Shown: in pieces, positions 1 through 8,716 of the stretch
How positions within the stretch are numbered: the stretch's first letter is position 1
Layout: each line of letters begins with the position of its first letter
Assembly (NCBI GenBank): GCA_029210625.1
Contig: JARGFU010000009.1
Coordinates: 62,001 to 126,000 of the forward strand
Source of the DNA: Deltaproteobacteria bacterium
GTDB taxonomy: Bacteria > Myxococcota > Myxococcia > SLRQ01
DNA length: 64,000 nt
Direction: 5' to 3'
Made by a program: the position numbers and the translations under genes
Notes under the pieces: generated by a model
What the model saw: the letters and a program-made list of their open reading frames with translations, nothing else
Told to the model about the DNA's origin: nothing
The model's database searches: none

Positions 1-2167
1 AGGAGACCTCGAGGGAGGGCACCGAGCCGGCGTGGCGGTAGGCGAGGGAGTAGCCCGGCTCGAGGCTCGTGGTGCCCAGCCAGATCGAGGCGCCCCAGGC
101 GTGCTTGCCGACGACGTCGGCGCCGCCGGTGACCACGCCGAGGGTGGCGCCGAGGGCGTCCCCGCCGAGGCTGGGGATCCAGTAGTGCGGGCGCAGGGTG
201 GCCAGGGGCCGGTAGGGCCGCACGGGGTGGACCCGGGGCCGGGAGACGAAGCGGCTCGGCCGCGCCGGGGGGCCGGGGGCCGCCGGTGGCGCGTCCTCCT
301 CGGGGGCGAGCGCGGCCAGGGCCTCGGCGTCGAGCGGGAGGCGGTAGATGTCGTAGCCCTCCCGGGTGTAGCCGATGTAGGCCAGGCTCTCGCCGTCCGG
401 GAAGTAGCGGGGCTCGAAGGCGCCGGTGCGCACCCGGGTGAGGCGGCGGGGGACCGAGAGGGGCGCCTCGAGGGGGAGGGCGAAGAGGTCGAAGATGCCC
501 TCCCGATCCGCGCTGTAGATCAGGAAGCGGTGGTCGGGGGAGAAGGCCGGGTGGATCTCGTCCTCGGGGCTCGCGGCGAGGAGCTGCAGGGCATCCTCGC
601 CGACCGGCCCGGCGTCCGGCGCGGCGGACTCCCGGGCCTCGCCCTCGGCGTCGGGCGGGAGGGAGAGGAGGCCCACGTCCCAGCTGCCGCCGAGGGGGTG
701 GAGGGCGAGGGCGAGGTGATCCCCCTCCGGACAGAAGACGATCCGGTCGAGGGGGGTCCCCGGGCGCGCGAAGATCCGGCGAGGGGGGCCGAGTCGAACC
801 ACCGGGGCGCTGCCCTCGGCCGCCGCCGGGGGCGGCAGGTGCAGGCTCGCCAGGTAGACCGCCATCTCGCCTCGCCGCTGGGCGATCCAGGCGACCCGGT
901 CGCCCGCCGGCGAGACGGCCAGGTGCGTGGCCCTCATCCCGGCGGTGAGGCGGAGCCCCTCGGGCTGCAGCGCCGTGCCCTCCTCGCCGAGGGGGGCGAC
1001 GAAGAGATCGGTGGTGAACTGGAAGGTCTGATGATCCTCCCGCGCCAGGTAGAGGAGGGTCTCGCCGTGGGGCGCGGGCGCGAGGTCCGAGAGCCCCGAC
1101 TGCCGGCGCAGGCGGAGGGCCTCGCGGGTCCGGGGGCTCCAGCGGTAGACCCCCGGGAAGTCCTCGCCGTTCGAGGCCTGGAAGAGCACGCTGCCGTCCC
1201 CCATCGGGCGCGGCGAGCCCACGACCCGGCCCAGCCGGGTCAGGCGGCGGCCCTCCCGGCGCCCCCGGGCCTCGACCTCCGCGAGCCGCTCGAGGTGCCG
1301 CGCGGTCTCCTTGCGCCGCCAGGTCTCGTAGTGCTCCTCCATCCCGACCCCGGTGGTGGCCTCGGCCGAGAGGTTGTAGGCGAAGGGCAGCACCCGCCCG
1401 GCGTAGTCGGTGGTCATCCGTGCCGTGGCCGCCTCGCCGGACTCCTGGAGGATCGACTCCCAGACCCGGCCTCCGTAGATCCAGAGCAGGCCCGGCCCGG
1501 GCCACTCGGTGGGGCCGGCGTTCATCCGCCCGAGGGGCCAGAGCTCGCCTCGCCCGCGCTCCTCGTCGATGAGCTGGGTCCGCAGGAGCATGTCCACCCG
1601 GGCGCTGCGGTTGCGGCCCTTGCCCGAGAGCTGGCTCTCGTGGCGGGTGGCGACCCCCTCGACGATCCAGCCGGGCTGGTAGCCGTTGGGGGAGAAGAGG
1701 GGCCCGAAGATCCGGTTGCCCAGGGCCGGCAGCCCCTCGGTGTGATCGAGGTGGAGGACGTGCACGTACTCGTGCACCAGCAGCAGCCAGAGGTAGTCGT
1801 CGTAGTGGCCGAGGCTGCTGTCGGGGCCCGGCGGCGTGAGCCGGGCGTGGAGCTGGGGGAAGGGGAAGGAGGTCGCCATCCCGTTGGGGTCCTCGTGCTG
1901 ATCGGTGAGGACCACCTCGGTGCGCCGCGCGGGGCGGTGGTTCAGGAGGGGGACCAGCTGGCGGTGCGCCTCCTCCAGCCGCTCGGCGGCCGCGACCGCC
2001 TGCGCGTAGGCGCCGTCGGGGAAGTGGATCAGGAAGTGCGGCGTCTCGAGGGTCCGCCAGACCAGCCGCGGATCCGGGGCGCCCTCGGCCGGGGTGCCCG
2101 GCAGCAGCAGCGCCGTGGCCAGCAGGAGGAGGAGGGCGCCGCGGCGCAGGTGGGCGAGGAGGGGCAC
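1..2167 (-). CDS. Secreted peptidase-MA-like metalloprotein with TolB/PD40-type repeats (3' end outside window)
   Basis: The reading frame runs leftward off the window edge (722 codons visible). It begins with a signal peptide (hydrophobic residues about 10-29, ending near AEGA). A zincin motif HEYVH lies at residues 132-136 (bases 1760-1774) inside HEYVHVLHLDH, followed by GWIVEGVA, which resembles the third-ligand Glu region of gluzincin-type peptidases. Residues about 280-600 hold WD40/PD40-like strands such as SPRPMGDGSVLF, HPAFSPDHRFLIYSAD and EPRYFPDGESLAYIG. The last visible residues look like the start of an outer-membrane barrel. The function is inferred as a cell-surface or periplasmic peptidase; the substrate is unknown. 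The start is a GTG at 2167 that places the signal peptide at the N-terminus; it diverges from mutS. Confidence 0.8.
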   Translation of the reverse strand, partial: MPLLAHLRRGALLLLLATALLLPGTPAEGAPDPRLVWRTLETPHFLIHFPDGAYAQAVAAAERLEEAHRQLVPLLNHRPARRTEVVLTDQHEDPNGMATSFPFPQLHARLTPPGPDSSLGHYDDYLWLLLVHEYVHVLHLDHTEGLPALGNRIFGPLFSPNGYQPGWIVEGVATRHESQLSGKGRNRSARVDMLLRTQLIDEERGRGELWPLGRMNAGPTEWPGPGLLWIYGGRVWESILQESGEAATARMTTDYAGRVLPFAYNLSAEATTGVGMEEHYETWRRKETARHLERLAEVEARGRREGRRLTRLGRVVGSPRPMGDGSVLFQASNGEDFPGVYRWSPRTREALRLRRQSGLSDLAPAPHGETLLYLAREDHQTFQFTTDLFVAPLGEEGTALQPEGLRLTAGMRATHLAVSPAGDRVAWIAQRRGEMAVYLASLHLPPPAAAEGSAPVVRLGPPRRIFARPGTPLDRIVFCPEGDHLALALHPLGGSWDVGLLSLPPDAEGEARESAAPDAGPVGEDALQLLAASPEDEIHPAFSPDHRFLIYSADREGIFDLFALPLEAPLSVPRRLTRVRTGAFEPRYFPDGESLAYIGYTREGYDIYRLPLDAEALAALAPEEDAPPAAPGPPARPSRFVSRPRVHPVRPYRPLATLRPHYWIPSLGGDALGATLGVVTGGADVVGKHAWGASIWLGTTSLEPGYSLAYRHAGSVPSLEVS

Positions 2168-2240
2168 GTCGATCTCGAAGACTACCAGCCACCGGGATCC
2201 CCCGGGGACCACCCGAAAGAGGTGCGCTGGCGGCGCGATT

Positions 2241-5009
2241 ATGGGAATCTCCGCGGCTTCCATGGCCCGCAGCAGCACGCCCATCGAAGAGAAGCCCCGG
2301 GAGCCGGTGCCGGTCGATCGGACCCCCGAGGACCTGCAGCGGACGGGGAAGCTCACCCCGATGCTCCAGCAGTACCTGGAGCTGAAGGCGACCCACCAGG
2401 ACTGCCTGCTCCTCTTCCGCCTGGGCGACTTCTACGAGTGCTTCTTCCAGGACGCGGTGCAGGCCTCCGAGATCCTGGACATCACCCTGACCGCCCGGGG
2501 CAAGGGGGAGGACCGCTTCCCCATGGCGGGCATCCCCCACCACGCCTCCCGGGGGTACATCGCCCGGCTGATCGAGGCCGGCCGCAAGGTCGCCATCGCC
2601 GACCAGGTCGAGGACGCCGCCGAGGCCAAGGGCCTGGTGAAGCGCGACGTGGTGCGGGTGATCACGCCGGGGGTGGTGCTCGACGAGGACGTCCTGGAGG
2701 GCAGCGACGAGCGGCTCCTGGGGACGGTCGTCCCGGCCGGCAGCGCCGGCGAGGGCTTCGCCCTGGCCCTGCTGGAGATCTCCACCGGCGCCCTGCGCGC
2801 CACCGAGCTGCCCGGCCGGCAGGCCCTCGCCGAGGAGCTCGCCCGCTGCGGCGCCCGCGAGCTCCTCCTGGCGCCGGAGCTCTGCGCCGGGTCCCGGGAG
2901 GAGGGGCCCTCGCCCCTCGAGCGCCTGGCCGCGGACGCCCTGCGGGAGGCCACCCTCGCCCCCGGCGCCGACGCCCACTTCGGTCCGAAGCGGGCCCGCA
3001 AGGAGCTCGAGGAGCACTTCGGGGTGGCCTCGCTGGAGGGCTTCGGCGTACCCGCGGGCAAGGCGGGGGAGCCCCTCTGCCGGGCGGTGGCCGCGGCCCT
3101 GCGCTACGTGGAGGCCACCCAGAAGCGAAAGGCCACCCACGTCGATCGCCTGACGGTCTACTCGCCCGAGGGCGGCCTCACCCTCGACGCCACCAGCCGG
3201 GCGAACCTGGAGGTGGTGCGCACCCTGCGGGACGGCAAGCGCAAGGGCTCCCTCCTGGGCCTGATCGATCGCACCGTGAGCGCGGTGGGGGGGCGGACCC
3301 TCACCGCCTGGCTGCTCCACCCCCTGGGAGAGATCCCGGCCATCGACGCCCGCCTCGACGCGGTCGCCCACCTCCACGCCTCCGGCGGGCTGCGGGAGGA
3401 GCTGCAGGCCCACCTCACCGGCCTGCCGGATCTCGAGCGGGTGCTCGCCCGCCTCTCCCTCGGCCAGGGCAGCGGGCGGGATCTGAAGGCCGTGGAGCGC
3501 GCCCTCGAGCGCCTGCCCGCCCTGGCGGCGGCCCTCGCCGGGGACGAGCTGCCCCTGGCCCTGCGGGAGTGCGGGGAAGAGCTGGGCGCCCTCGACGCGC
3601 TCCACGCCCACCTCGCCGCGGCGCTGGTGGACGAGATGCCGGCCACCCTCACCGAGGGCGGGATCTTCCGGAAGGGCTACAACCCCGATCTCGACGAGAT
3701 CCTGGAGCTGGGCCGCAGCGGGAAGCAGTACCTCCTCGATCTGGAGACCCGCGAGCGGGAGCGCACCGGCATCGGCTCGCTGAAGGTCCGCTACAACCGG
3801 GTCTTCGGCTACTACATCGAGATCGGCCGGGCGAAGGCACAGGAGGTCCCCGCGGACTACGTGCGCCGCCAGACGATGAAGAACAACGAGCGCTTCATCA
3901 CCGAGGAGCTGCAGCAGTACGAGGCGAAGGTCCTCTCGGCGGACGAGCGCCGCAAGGCCCTGGAGCGGGAGCTCTTCGAGGCGCTGCGCGAGGAGGTGGT
4001 GTCGCAGGGTGGGGTGATCGGCCGGATCGCCCGGCGCCTCGGCCGCCTCGACGCGCTCCTCTCCCTCGCCCGGGTCGCGGTCGAGCAGCGCTGGGTGCGC
4101 CCGGTGGTGGACACCTCCCGGGACCTGGTGGTCGAGGGGGGGCGGCACCCGGTCATCGAGGACGCCCTGCGGCAGATGGGGGGCGAGGCCTACGTCCCCG
4201 GCGATCTGCGCCTCGACGACGAGCACACCCTCCTGGTGATCACGGGCCCCAACATGGCGGGCAAGTCGACCGTCATGCGCAAGGCGGCCATCCTCACCCT
4301 CCTGGCGCAGGCGGGCTCCTTCGTCCCGGCGCGCTCCGCCCGGGTGGGGCTGACCGACCGGATCTTCACCCGGGTGGGGGCGAGCGACGATCTCTCCCGC
4401 GGGCAGTCGACCTTCATGGTCGAGATGAACCAGACCGCGGCCATCCTCCACCACGCGACGGATCGCTCCCTGGTGATCCTCGACGAGATCGGCCGGGGGA
4501 CCTCGACCTTCGACGGCCTCTCCATCGCCTGGGCCGTGGCCGAGCACCTCCACGACGTCTCGGGGGCCCGGACCCTCTTCGCGACGCACTACCACGAGCT
4601 CGCCGACCTCGCGAAGGAGCGGCCGCGGGTGGCGAACTACACGATGGCCGTGCGGGAGTGGAACGAGAAGGTGATCTTCCTGCGCACCCTGATCCCGGGC
4701 GCGGCCAGCCGCTCCTACGGGATCCAGGTGGCCCGCCTGGCGGGGCTGCCCCGGGAGGTCCTCGAGCGGGCCGCCGCGATCCTCGCCGGCCTCGAGGCCT
4801 CGGAGCTCGACAGCCTGGGCCGCCCGGCCTTCGCCCACGGTGACCGGGAGCCGCAGGGCAGGGGACAGCTGGCCCTCTTTGGCGCGGCGCCGCGAGCCCC
4901 CTCCGAGGTCGAGAAGCTCCTGGCCGAGATCGACCCCGACGCGCTGACGCCGCGGGAGGCCCAGGGGCTGCTCTACCGCCTCGTCGAGCTCCTCTCGAAG
5001 GCGACGTAA
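2241..5009 (+). CDS. mutS: DNA mismatch repair protein MutS
   Basis: MutS recognises mismatches and starts methyl-independent or methyl-directed repair with MutL. The 922-residue product has the mismatch-reading Phe-X-Glu motif (GDFYE, about residue 60), connector and lever domains, and the ATPase domain with Walker A GPNMAGKST (bases about 4248-4274), STFMVEMNQTA, Walker B LVILDEIGRGTST and the FATHYHEL switch. The C-terminus is of normal length for the MutS1 family. The start is uncertain: ATG 2241 is used, and ATG 2262 is an in-frame alternative. Neither has a strong ribosome binding site. An inverted repeat just downstream may end the transcript. Confidence 0.97.
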   Translation: MGISAASMARSSTPIEEKPREPVPVDRTPEDLQRTGKLTPMLQQYLELKATHQDCLLLFRLGDFYECFFQDAVQASEILDITLTARGKGEDRFPMAGIPHHASRGYIARLIEAGRKVAIADQVEDAAEAKGLVKRDVVRVITPGVVLDEDVLEGSDERLLGTVVPAGSAGEGFALALLEISTGALRATELPGRQALAEELARCGARELLLAPELCAGSREEGPSPLERLAADALREATLAPGADAHFGPKRARKELEEHFGVASLEGFGVPAGKAGEPLCRAVAAALRYVEATQKRKATHVDRLTVYSPEGGLTLDATSRANLEVVRTLRDGKRKGSLLGLIDRTVSAVGGRTLTAWLLHPLGEIPAIDARLDAVAHLHASGGLREELQAHLTGLPDLERVLARLSLGQGSGRDLKAVERALERLPALAAALAGDELPLALRECGEELGALDALHAHLAAALVDEMPATLTEGGIFRKGYNPDLDEILELGRSGKQYLLDLETRERERTGIGSLKVRYNRVFGYYIEIGRAKAQEVPADYVRRQTMKNNERFITEELQQYEAKVLSADERRKALERELFEALREEVVSQGGVIGRIARRLGRLDALLSLARVAVEQRWVRPVVDTSRDLVVEGGRHPVIEDALRQMGGEAYVPGDLRLDDEHTLLVITGPNMAGKSTVMRKAAILTLLAQAGSFVPARSARVGLTDRIFTRVGASDDLSRGQSTFMVEMNQTAAILHHATDRSLVILDEIGRGTSTFDGLSIAWAVAEHLHDVSGARTLFATHYHELADLAKERPRVANYTMAVREWNEKVIFLRTLIPGAASRSYGIQVARLAGLPREVLERAAAILAGLEASELDSLGRPAFAHGDREPQGRGQLALFGAAPRAPSEVEKLLAEIDPDALTPREAQGLLYRLVELLSKAT

Positions 5010-5020
5010 TCCCGCCTTCC

Positions 5021-5054
5021 GTCAACTCCGGGAGGGCGCGCCCGGAAAGTTGAC
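5021..5054. terminator. Inverted repeat after mutS, overlapping the next promoter
   Basis: GTCAACT-CCGGG is followed by an 8-base loop, then CCCGG-AA-AGTTGAC. The seven outer and five inner pairs are perfect, with a two-base bulge. There is no T-run, so it could be a mutS terminator or, because its right arm contains the -35 TTGACC of the following gene, an operator. Confidence 0.5.
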
Positions 5055-5077
5055 CGGATCGGTTTCCCGGGTACTCT
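5050..5077 (+). promoter_or_regulatory. Candidate sigma70-type promoter of the YciO-like gene
   Basis: TTGACC, 16-base spacer, TACTCT. The predicted transcript would begin at about 5084, which is the GTG start codon itself, so the mRNA may be leaderless. Confidence 0.4.
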
Positions 5078-5083
5078 GCCGCC

Positions 5084-5707
5084 GTGTCAGGCCAGATCGC
5101 CAGGATGCTCGAGATCGATCGGGACCGCCCCAACCACCGCAGGATCGCCCAGGCGGTCGAGCTGCTCCGGGAGGGGAAGCTGGTGGCTTACCCCACCGAC
5201 GTGAACTACGGCATCGGCTGCGACCTGCACTCGAAGCGAGCCGTCGAGCGCCTGCGGGGTCTGCGGGGCCTCGACGCCAAGAAGCGCCTGACCTTCCTCT
5301 GCGAGGACCTCTCGCAGGCCTCGCGCTACGCCCGCATCGACGACGTCGCCTTCAAGCTGATGCGGAGGCTCACCCCCGGCCCCTACACCTTCATCCTCGA
5401 GGCCACCCGCGAGGTGCCCAAGGTGGTCGCGACCAAGCAGAAGTCGGTCGGGGTGCGGATCGTCGAGTCCGCGGCCGTCCTGGCGATGGTGCAGCAGCTC
5501 GGCCACCCGGTGCTCAACACCACCGCGGCGGACGTCGACGGCGCGCCCCTCGGTGATCCCCGCCTGCTGCGCGACGAGCTCGGGCACGGGATCGATCTGA
5601 TTCTGGACTGTGGCCTCAACCTCCTGGAGAGCACCACCGTGGTGGATCTCCAGGGGGAGCAGCCGGAGGTGATCCGGGTGGGGGCTGGCCCCGTGGAGGA
5701 TCTCTAG
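5084..5707 (+). CDS. YciO/YrdC/Sua5-family protein (threonylcarbamoyl-AMP synthase-like)
   Basis: The 207-residue protein is one YrdC domain: [16 protein letters not shown] at residues 32-47, [30 protein letters not shown] and PVLNTTAA. YrdC/Sua5 enzymes form threonylcarbamoyl-AMP for the t6A37 tRNA modification. The length and the sequence [17 protein letters not shown] resemble the YciO subgroup, whose exact role is less settled than TsaC, so no gene symbol is assigned. Start GTG 5084 directly follows a promoter-like element; ATG 5105 is an alternative. The stop codon directly abuts the next start, so it is co-transcribed with the recombinase gene. Confidence 0.9.
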   Translation: MSGQIARMLEIDRDRPNHRRIAQAVELLREGKLVAYPTDVNYGIGCDLHSKRAVERLRGLRGLDAKKRLTFLCEDLSQASRYARIDDVAFKLMRRLTPGPYTFILEATREVPKVVATKQKSVGVRIVESAAVLAMVQQLGHPVLNTTAADVDGAPLGDPRLLRDELGHGIDLILDCGLNLLESTTVVDLQGEQPEVIRVGAGPVEDL

Positions 5708-6595
5708 ATGGACCTGCTGTTGGACCGCTATCTCGCCTTCATCCGCATGGAGAAGGGCCTCTCGCAGAACACGATCGAGGCCTACGCCCGGGATCTCGGC
5801 CGCTACCTCGAGCGGCTCGCGGAGTCCGGCATCGAGGCCCCCGCGGCCGTCCGCCGGGAGCAGATCCTCGACCACCTGCGCTCCCTCCACCAGGCCGGGC
5901 TCTCGCCGCGCTCGCAGGCGCGGGCGCTGGCGGCCATCCGCACCTTTCACCGCTACCTGGTGCGGGAGCGGGTCTGCGAGAACGACCCCACCGCGGATCT
6001 GACCACCCCCCGGACGGTCAAGCGGCTGCCCAACTTCCTGACCCTCGAGGAGGTGGACCGGCTGCTCCAGGCCCCCCCGGTGACCACCCCGGCCGGCGCC
6101 CGGGACCGGGCGATGCTCGAGGTGCTCTACGCCGCGGGCCTGCGGGTGAGCGAGCTCTGTGGCCTCGAGGTCGAGGACGCGAACCTCGAGGTGGGCTTCG
6201 TCCTGGTCCGGGGCAAGGGCGACAAGGAGCGGGTCGTCCCGCTGGGGCGCTCGGCCATCTCCTGGCTGCACCGCTACCTCGACGGCCCCCGGGAGGAGAT
6301 CCTGCGCGGCCGCACCTGCCGCAGCCTCTTCCCCTCCAACCGGGCGAGGGCGATGACCCGCCAGGCCTTCTGGAAGAACATCAAGAAGTACGCCCGGGTC
6401 GCCGGCATCGAGAAGGAGATCAGCCCGCACAAGCTGCGCCACTCCTTCGCCACCCACCTGCTGGAGGGTGGGGCGGACCTGCGCTCGGTGCAGTCCATGC
6501 TCGGCCACGCGGATCTGGCGACCACCGAGATCTACACCCACGTGGACAGCGAGCGGCTGCGCCGCCTCTACGAAGAGCACCACCCCCGGGCCTAG
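5708..6595 (+). CDS. xerD: Tyrosine site-specific recombinase XerC/XerD
   Basis: This 295-residue protein has the usual Xer size and layout: an N-terminal SAM-like DNA-binding domain (residues 1-95) and a catalytic domain. Catalytic residues are visible: Arg in [11 protein letters not shown], Lys in [17 protein letters not shown], His in [14 protein letters not shown] and the nucleophile Tyr in the same motif. Xer recombinases resolve chromosome dimers at dif with FtsK. The XerD-rather-than-XerC assignment is tentative. The neighbouring scpAB genes also act in chromosome segregation, which fits. ATG begins immediately after the upstream stop. Confidence 0.95.
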   Translation: MDLLLDRYLAFIRMEKGLSQNTIEAYARDLGRYLERLAESGIEAPAAVRREQILDHLRSLHQAGLSPRSQARALAAIRTFHRYLVRERVCENDPTADLTTPRTVKRLPNFLTLEEVDRLLQAPPVTTPAGARDRAMLEVLYAAGLRVSELCGLEVEDANLEVGFVLVRGKGDKERVVPLGRSAISWLHRYLDGPREEILRGRTCRSLFPSNRARAMTRQAFWKNIKKYARVAGIEKEISPHKLRHSFATHLLEGGADLRSVQSMLGHADLATTEIYTHVDSERLRRLYEEHHPRA

Positions 6596-6653
6596 GGCAA
6601 GAGCCCTGTCCTGGCTGACCTTTGCGGTCCGCCCGTGGTAGACAGACGGCTTC

Positions 6654-7532
6654 ATGCAAAGCCGAGAGATCGCTGACGAGAACGCCGTCGCCGCCCCGGA
6701 AGAGGGCGGCACGCCGGGGGCGCCGGGGGGACTGCAGGTGCCAAGTGACCTGCGCCTGAACGTCCAGCTCCCCATCTTCGAGGGTCCCCTGGACCTGCTC
6801 CTCCACCTGGTGCGGGAGCACAAGCTCGACATCCTCGACATCCCCATCTCCTTCATCACCGACCGCTACGTCGAGATGCTGGAGAAGATGCAGGAGCTGA
6901 ACCTGGACGTGGCCGGCGAGTACCTGCTGATGGCCGCCACCCTGGCGCACATCAAGAGCCGGATGCTCCTGCCGCGGCCGGAGCCGGAGGCCGAAGACGA
7001 GGAGGAGGAGGGGGATCCCCGCAACGACCTCGTCCGGCGGCTGCTCGCCTACCAGAAGTACCGGGAGGCCGCGAACATGCTCTCCCGGCAGGACCTGCTG
7101 GGCCGGGACGTCTTCGCCCGCACCAGCACCCCGGGCCCGCTCCCGCTGGATCCCGGCGAGCTCGGGCTGCGCGAGGTGAGCGTCTTCAAGCTCATCGAGG
7201 GCCTCGACTCCGTCCTCAAGCGCGTGCGCCCCGAGGTGGCCCACGAGGTGATGCGGGAGGAGGTCTCGGTGGCCGACCGGATCTCCAGCCTCGTCGAGCG
7301 CCTGCGCGAGGAGCGGAACCTCAGTTTCCTGGCGCTCTTCGACGACGCCACCACCCAGACCCGGATCATCGCGACCTTCCTCGCCCTGCTGGAGATGGCC
7401 AAGCTGGGCCTCGCCCGCATCCAGCAGGCCGTCGAGGGGGAGGAGAACGCCGGCGAGATCTTCATCGCCGCAGCCGAGGGGCTCCTCGATCGCGACGACG
7501 TCACCCCCACCTCCGTGGACGAATACCGTTGA
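6654..7532 (+). CDS. scpA: Segregation and condensation protein ScpA
   Basis: ScpA is the kleisin that bridges the SMC heads. The 292 residues show the ScpA core: LRLNVQLPIFEGPLDLLLHLVREHKLDILDIPI (about residues 32-64), YLLMAATLAHIKSRMLLP and a C-terminal winged-helix segment (FLALLEMAKLGLARIQQ). About 30 extra residues precede the core. ATG 6654 follows a weak promoter-like CTGACC-N18-TAGACA whose predicted start point is only about 3 bases upstream. It overlaps scpB by four bases. Confidence 0.96.
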   Translation: MQSREIADENAVAAPEEGGTPGAPGGLQVPSDLRLNVQLPIFEGPLDLLLHLVREHKLDILDIPISFITDRYVEMLEKMQELNLDVAGEYLLMAATLAHIKSRMLLPRPEPEAEDEEEEGDPRNDLVRRLLAYQKYREAANMLSRQDLLGRDVFARTSTPGPLPLDPGELGLREVSVFKLIEGLDSVLKRVRPEVAHEVMREEVSVADRISSLVERLREERNLSFLALFDDATTQTRIIATFLALLEMAKLGLARIQQAVEGEENAGEIFIAAAEGLLDRDDVTPTSVDEYR

Positions 7533-8716
7533 GCACGAAGTCAGAGAGCGCCACCGCCGTGGTGGAAGAGAAGCTCGAGGAGCAGCAGGACGCCGCCGCG
7601 CCCGAGGCGAAGAGCGAGGTCGAGGCTGCGCCCGAGGTCGAGGCGGAGGCCGTGCCGGCGGTCGAGGCGGAGGCGGAGCCCGAGGTCGAGGCGGAGGTCG
7701 CGGCTGAAGCTGAGGCTGAAGCTGAGGCTGAAGCTGAGGCTGAAGCTGAGGCGGAGCCGGAGGCTGACGCTGAGGCGGAGGCGGAAGACGGGTCCGAGGC
7801 GGACGAGCTGGATTCCTCCGACGAGGAGTCCGATGGGGAGTCCGATGAGCCCGGAAAGCCGGACGCCGCGGAGCGGCTGGCCGCGGCGGCGGAGCGGATG
7901 AGCGACGAGGAGGTGAAGAACACCCTCGAGTCGCTCCTCCTGGTCGCCGACAAGCCGCTGACCGCCCAGCGCATCCGCGAGGTCACCGGCCTGACGCCGA
8001 CCCGGATCCGCGAGGGCTTCGAGACCCTCGGGGGCATCTACCGGGACGGGGTCTGCGGCATCGTCCTCCACGAGGTCGCCGGAGGGTGGCAGCTGCGGAC
8101 CTGCGCCTCGACCGCCTCCGCGGTGAAGCGCCTCCTGCAGGTGAAGCCCCACCGGCTCACCCGGGCGGCCCTCGAGACCCTCTCCATCGTCGCCTACCGC
8201 CAGCCGGTGACCCGGCCCGAGGTCGAGGAGATCCGGGGCGTCGACTCCGGTGCGGTGATGCGGGCCCTCCTCGAGCGGGATCTGGTCCAGGTCATCGGCA
8301 AGAAGGAGGAGCCCGGCCGGCCCCTCCTCTATGGCACCACCCGGGCCTTCCTCGAGTTCTTCGACCTGAAGGACCTGGCCTCCCTGCCGACCCTGCGCGA
8401 GTTCCACGCCCTCGACGAGGAGCACGAGCGGATCGTCGAGGAGCGCTACCCGGAGGAGGAGCATCCCCAGGCGATCCTCGACGACCTCGGCGACGAGTCT
8501 CCCCTCGAGGAGCACCGCAGCGAGGACGAGGACGCCCTCGATGCGCTCGACGACGCCCTGCGCGACACCCGCCGGCGGGATCGGGCCCTGCGACGGGTCC
8601 TCACCCCGAACGATCCGGAGCCGGAGCTTCCCGAGGACGAGGAGGCGGGGGAGGGCGAGCTGGCCGAGGCCGAGGCCGCGCCGCCGCCCGAGAGCCCGCC
8701 GGAGGAGAGCGTGTAG
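7529..8716 (+). CDS. scpB: Segregation and condensation protein ScpB with long acidic N-terminal extension
   Basis: ScpB dimers bind ScpA in the SMC condensin. The conserved double winged-helix core lies at about residues 125-295 (KNTLESLLLVADKPLT, LETLSIVAYRQPVTRPEVEEIRGVDS, GRPLLYGTT). In front are about 120 residues dominated by Glu-Ala repeats; behind is an acidic, Pro-rich tail. At 395 residues it is about twice the usual ScpB length. Start TTG 7529 overlaps the scpA stop (TTGA), implying translational coupling. The extension is partly encoded by a perfect 12-base tandem repeat. Confidence 0.94.
   Translation: MSTKSESATAVVEEKLEEQQDAAAPEAKSEVEAAPEVEAEAVPAVEAEAEPEVEAEVAAEAEAEAEAEAEAEAEAEPEADAEAEAEDGSEADELDSSDEESDGESDEPGKPDAAERLAAAAERMSDEEVKNTLESLLLVADKPLTAQRIREVTGLTPTRIREGFETLGGIYRDGVCGIVLHEVAGGWQLRTCASTASAVKRLLQVKPHRLTRAALETLSIVAYRQPVTRPEVEEIRGVDSGAVMRALLERDLVQVIGKKEEPGRPLLYGTTRAFLEFFDLKDLASLPTLREFHALDEEHERIVEERYPEEEHPQAILDDLGDESPLEEHRSEDEDALDALDDALRDTRRRDRALRRVLTPNDPEPELPEDEEAGEGELAEAEAAPPPESPPEESV
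7703..7750 (+). repeat. Four perfect 12-base tandem repeats inside scpB
   Basis: The unit GCTGAAGCTGAG occurs four times without change and encodes Ala-Glu-Ala-Glu. It uses GCT and GAA codons, which are rare in the flanking GCG/GAG-rich sequence, so it looks like a recent expansion and is probably length-variable between strains. Confidence 0.9.

Noticed and set aside
32-4843. A very long rightward open frame across the first gene and mutS
   Set aside because: It is antisense to the peptidase-like gene and out of frame with mutS. The composition is Arg/Gly/Pro-rich with no domain, as expected of shadow frames in GC-rich DNA.
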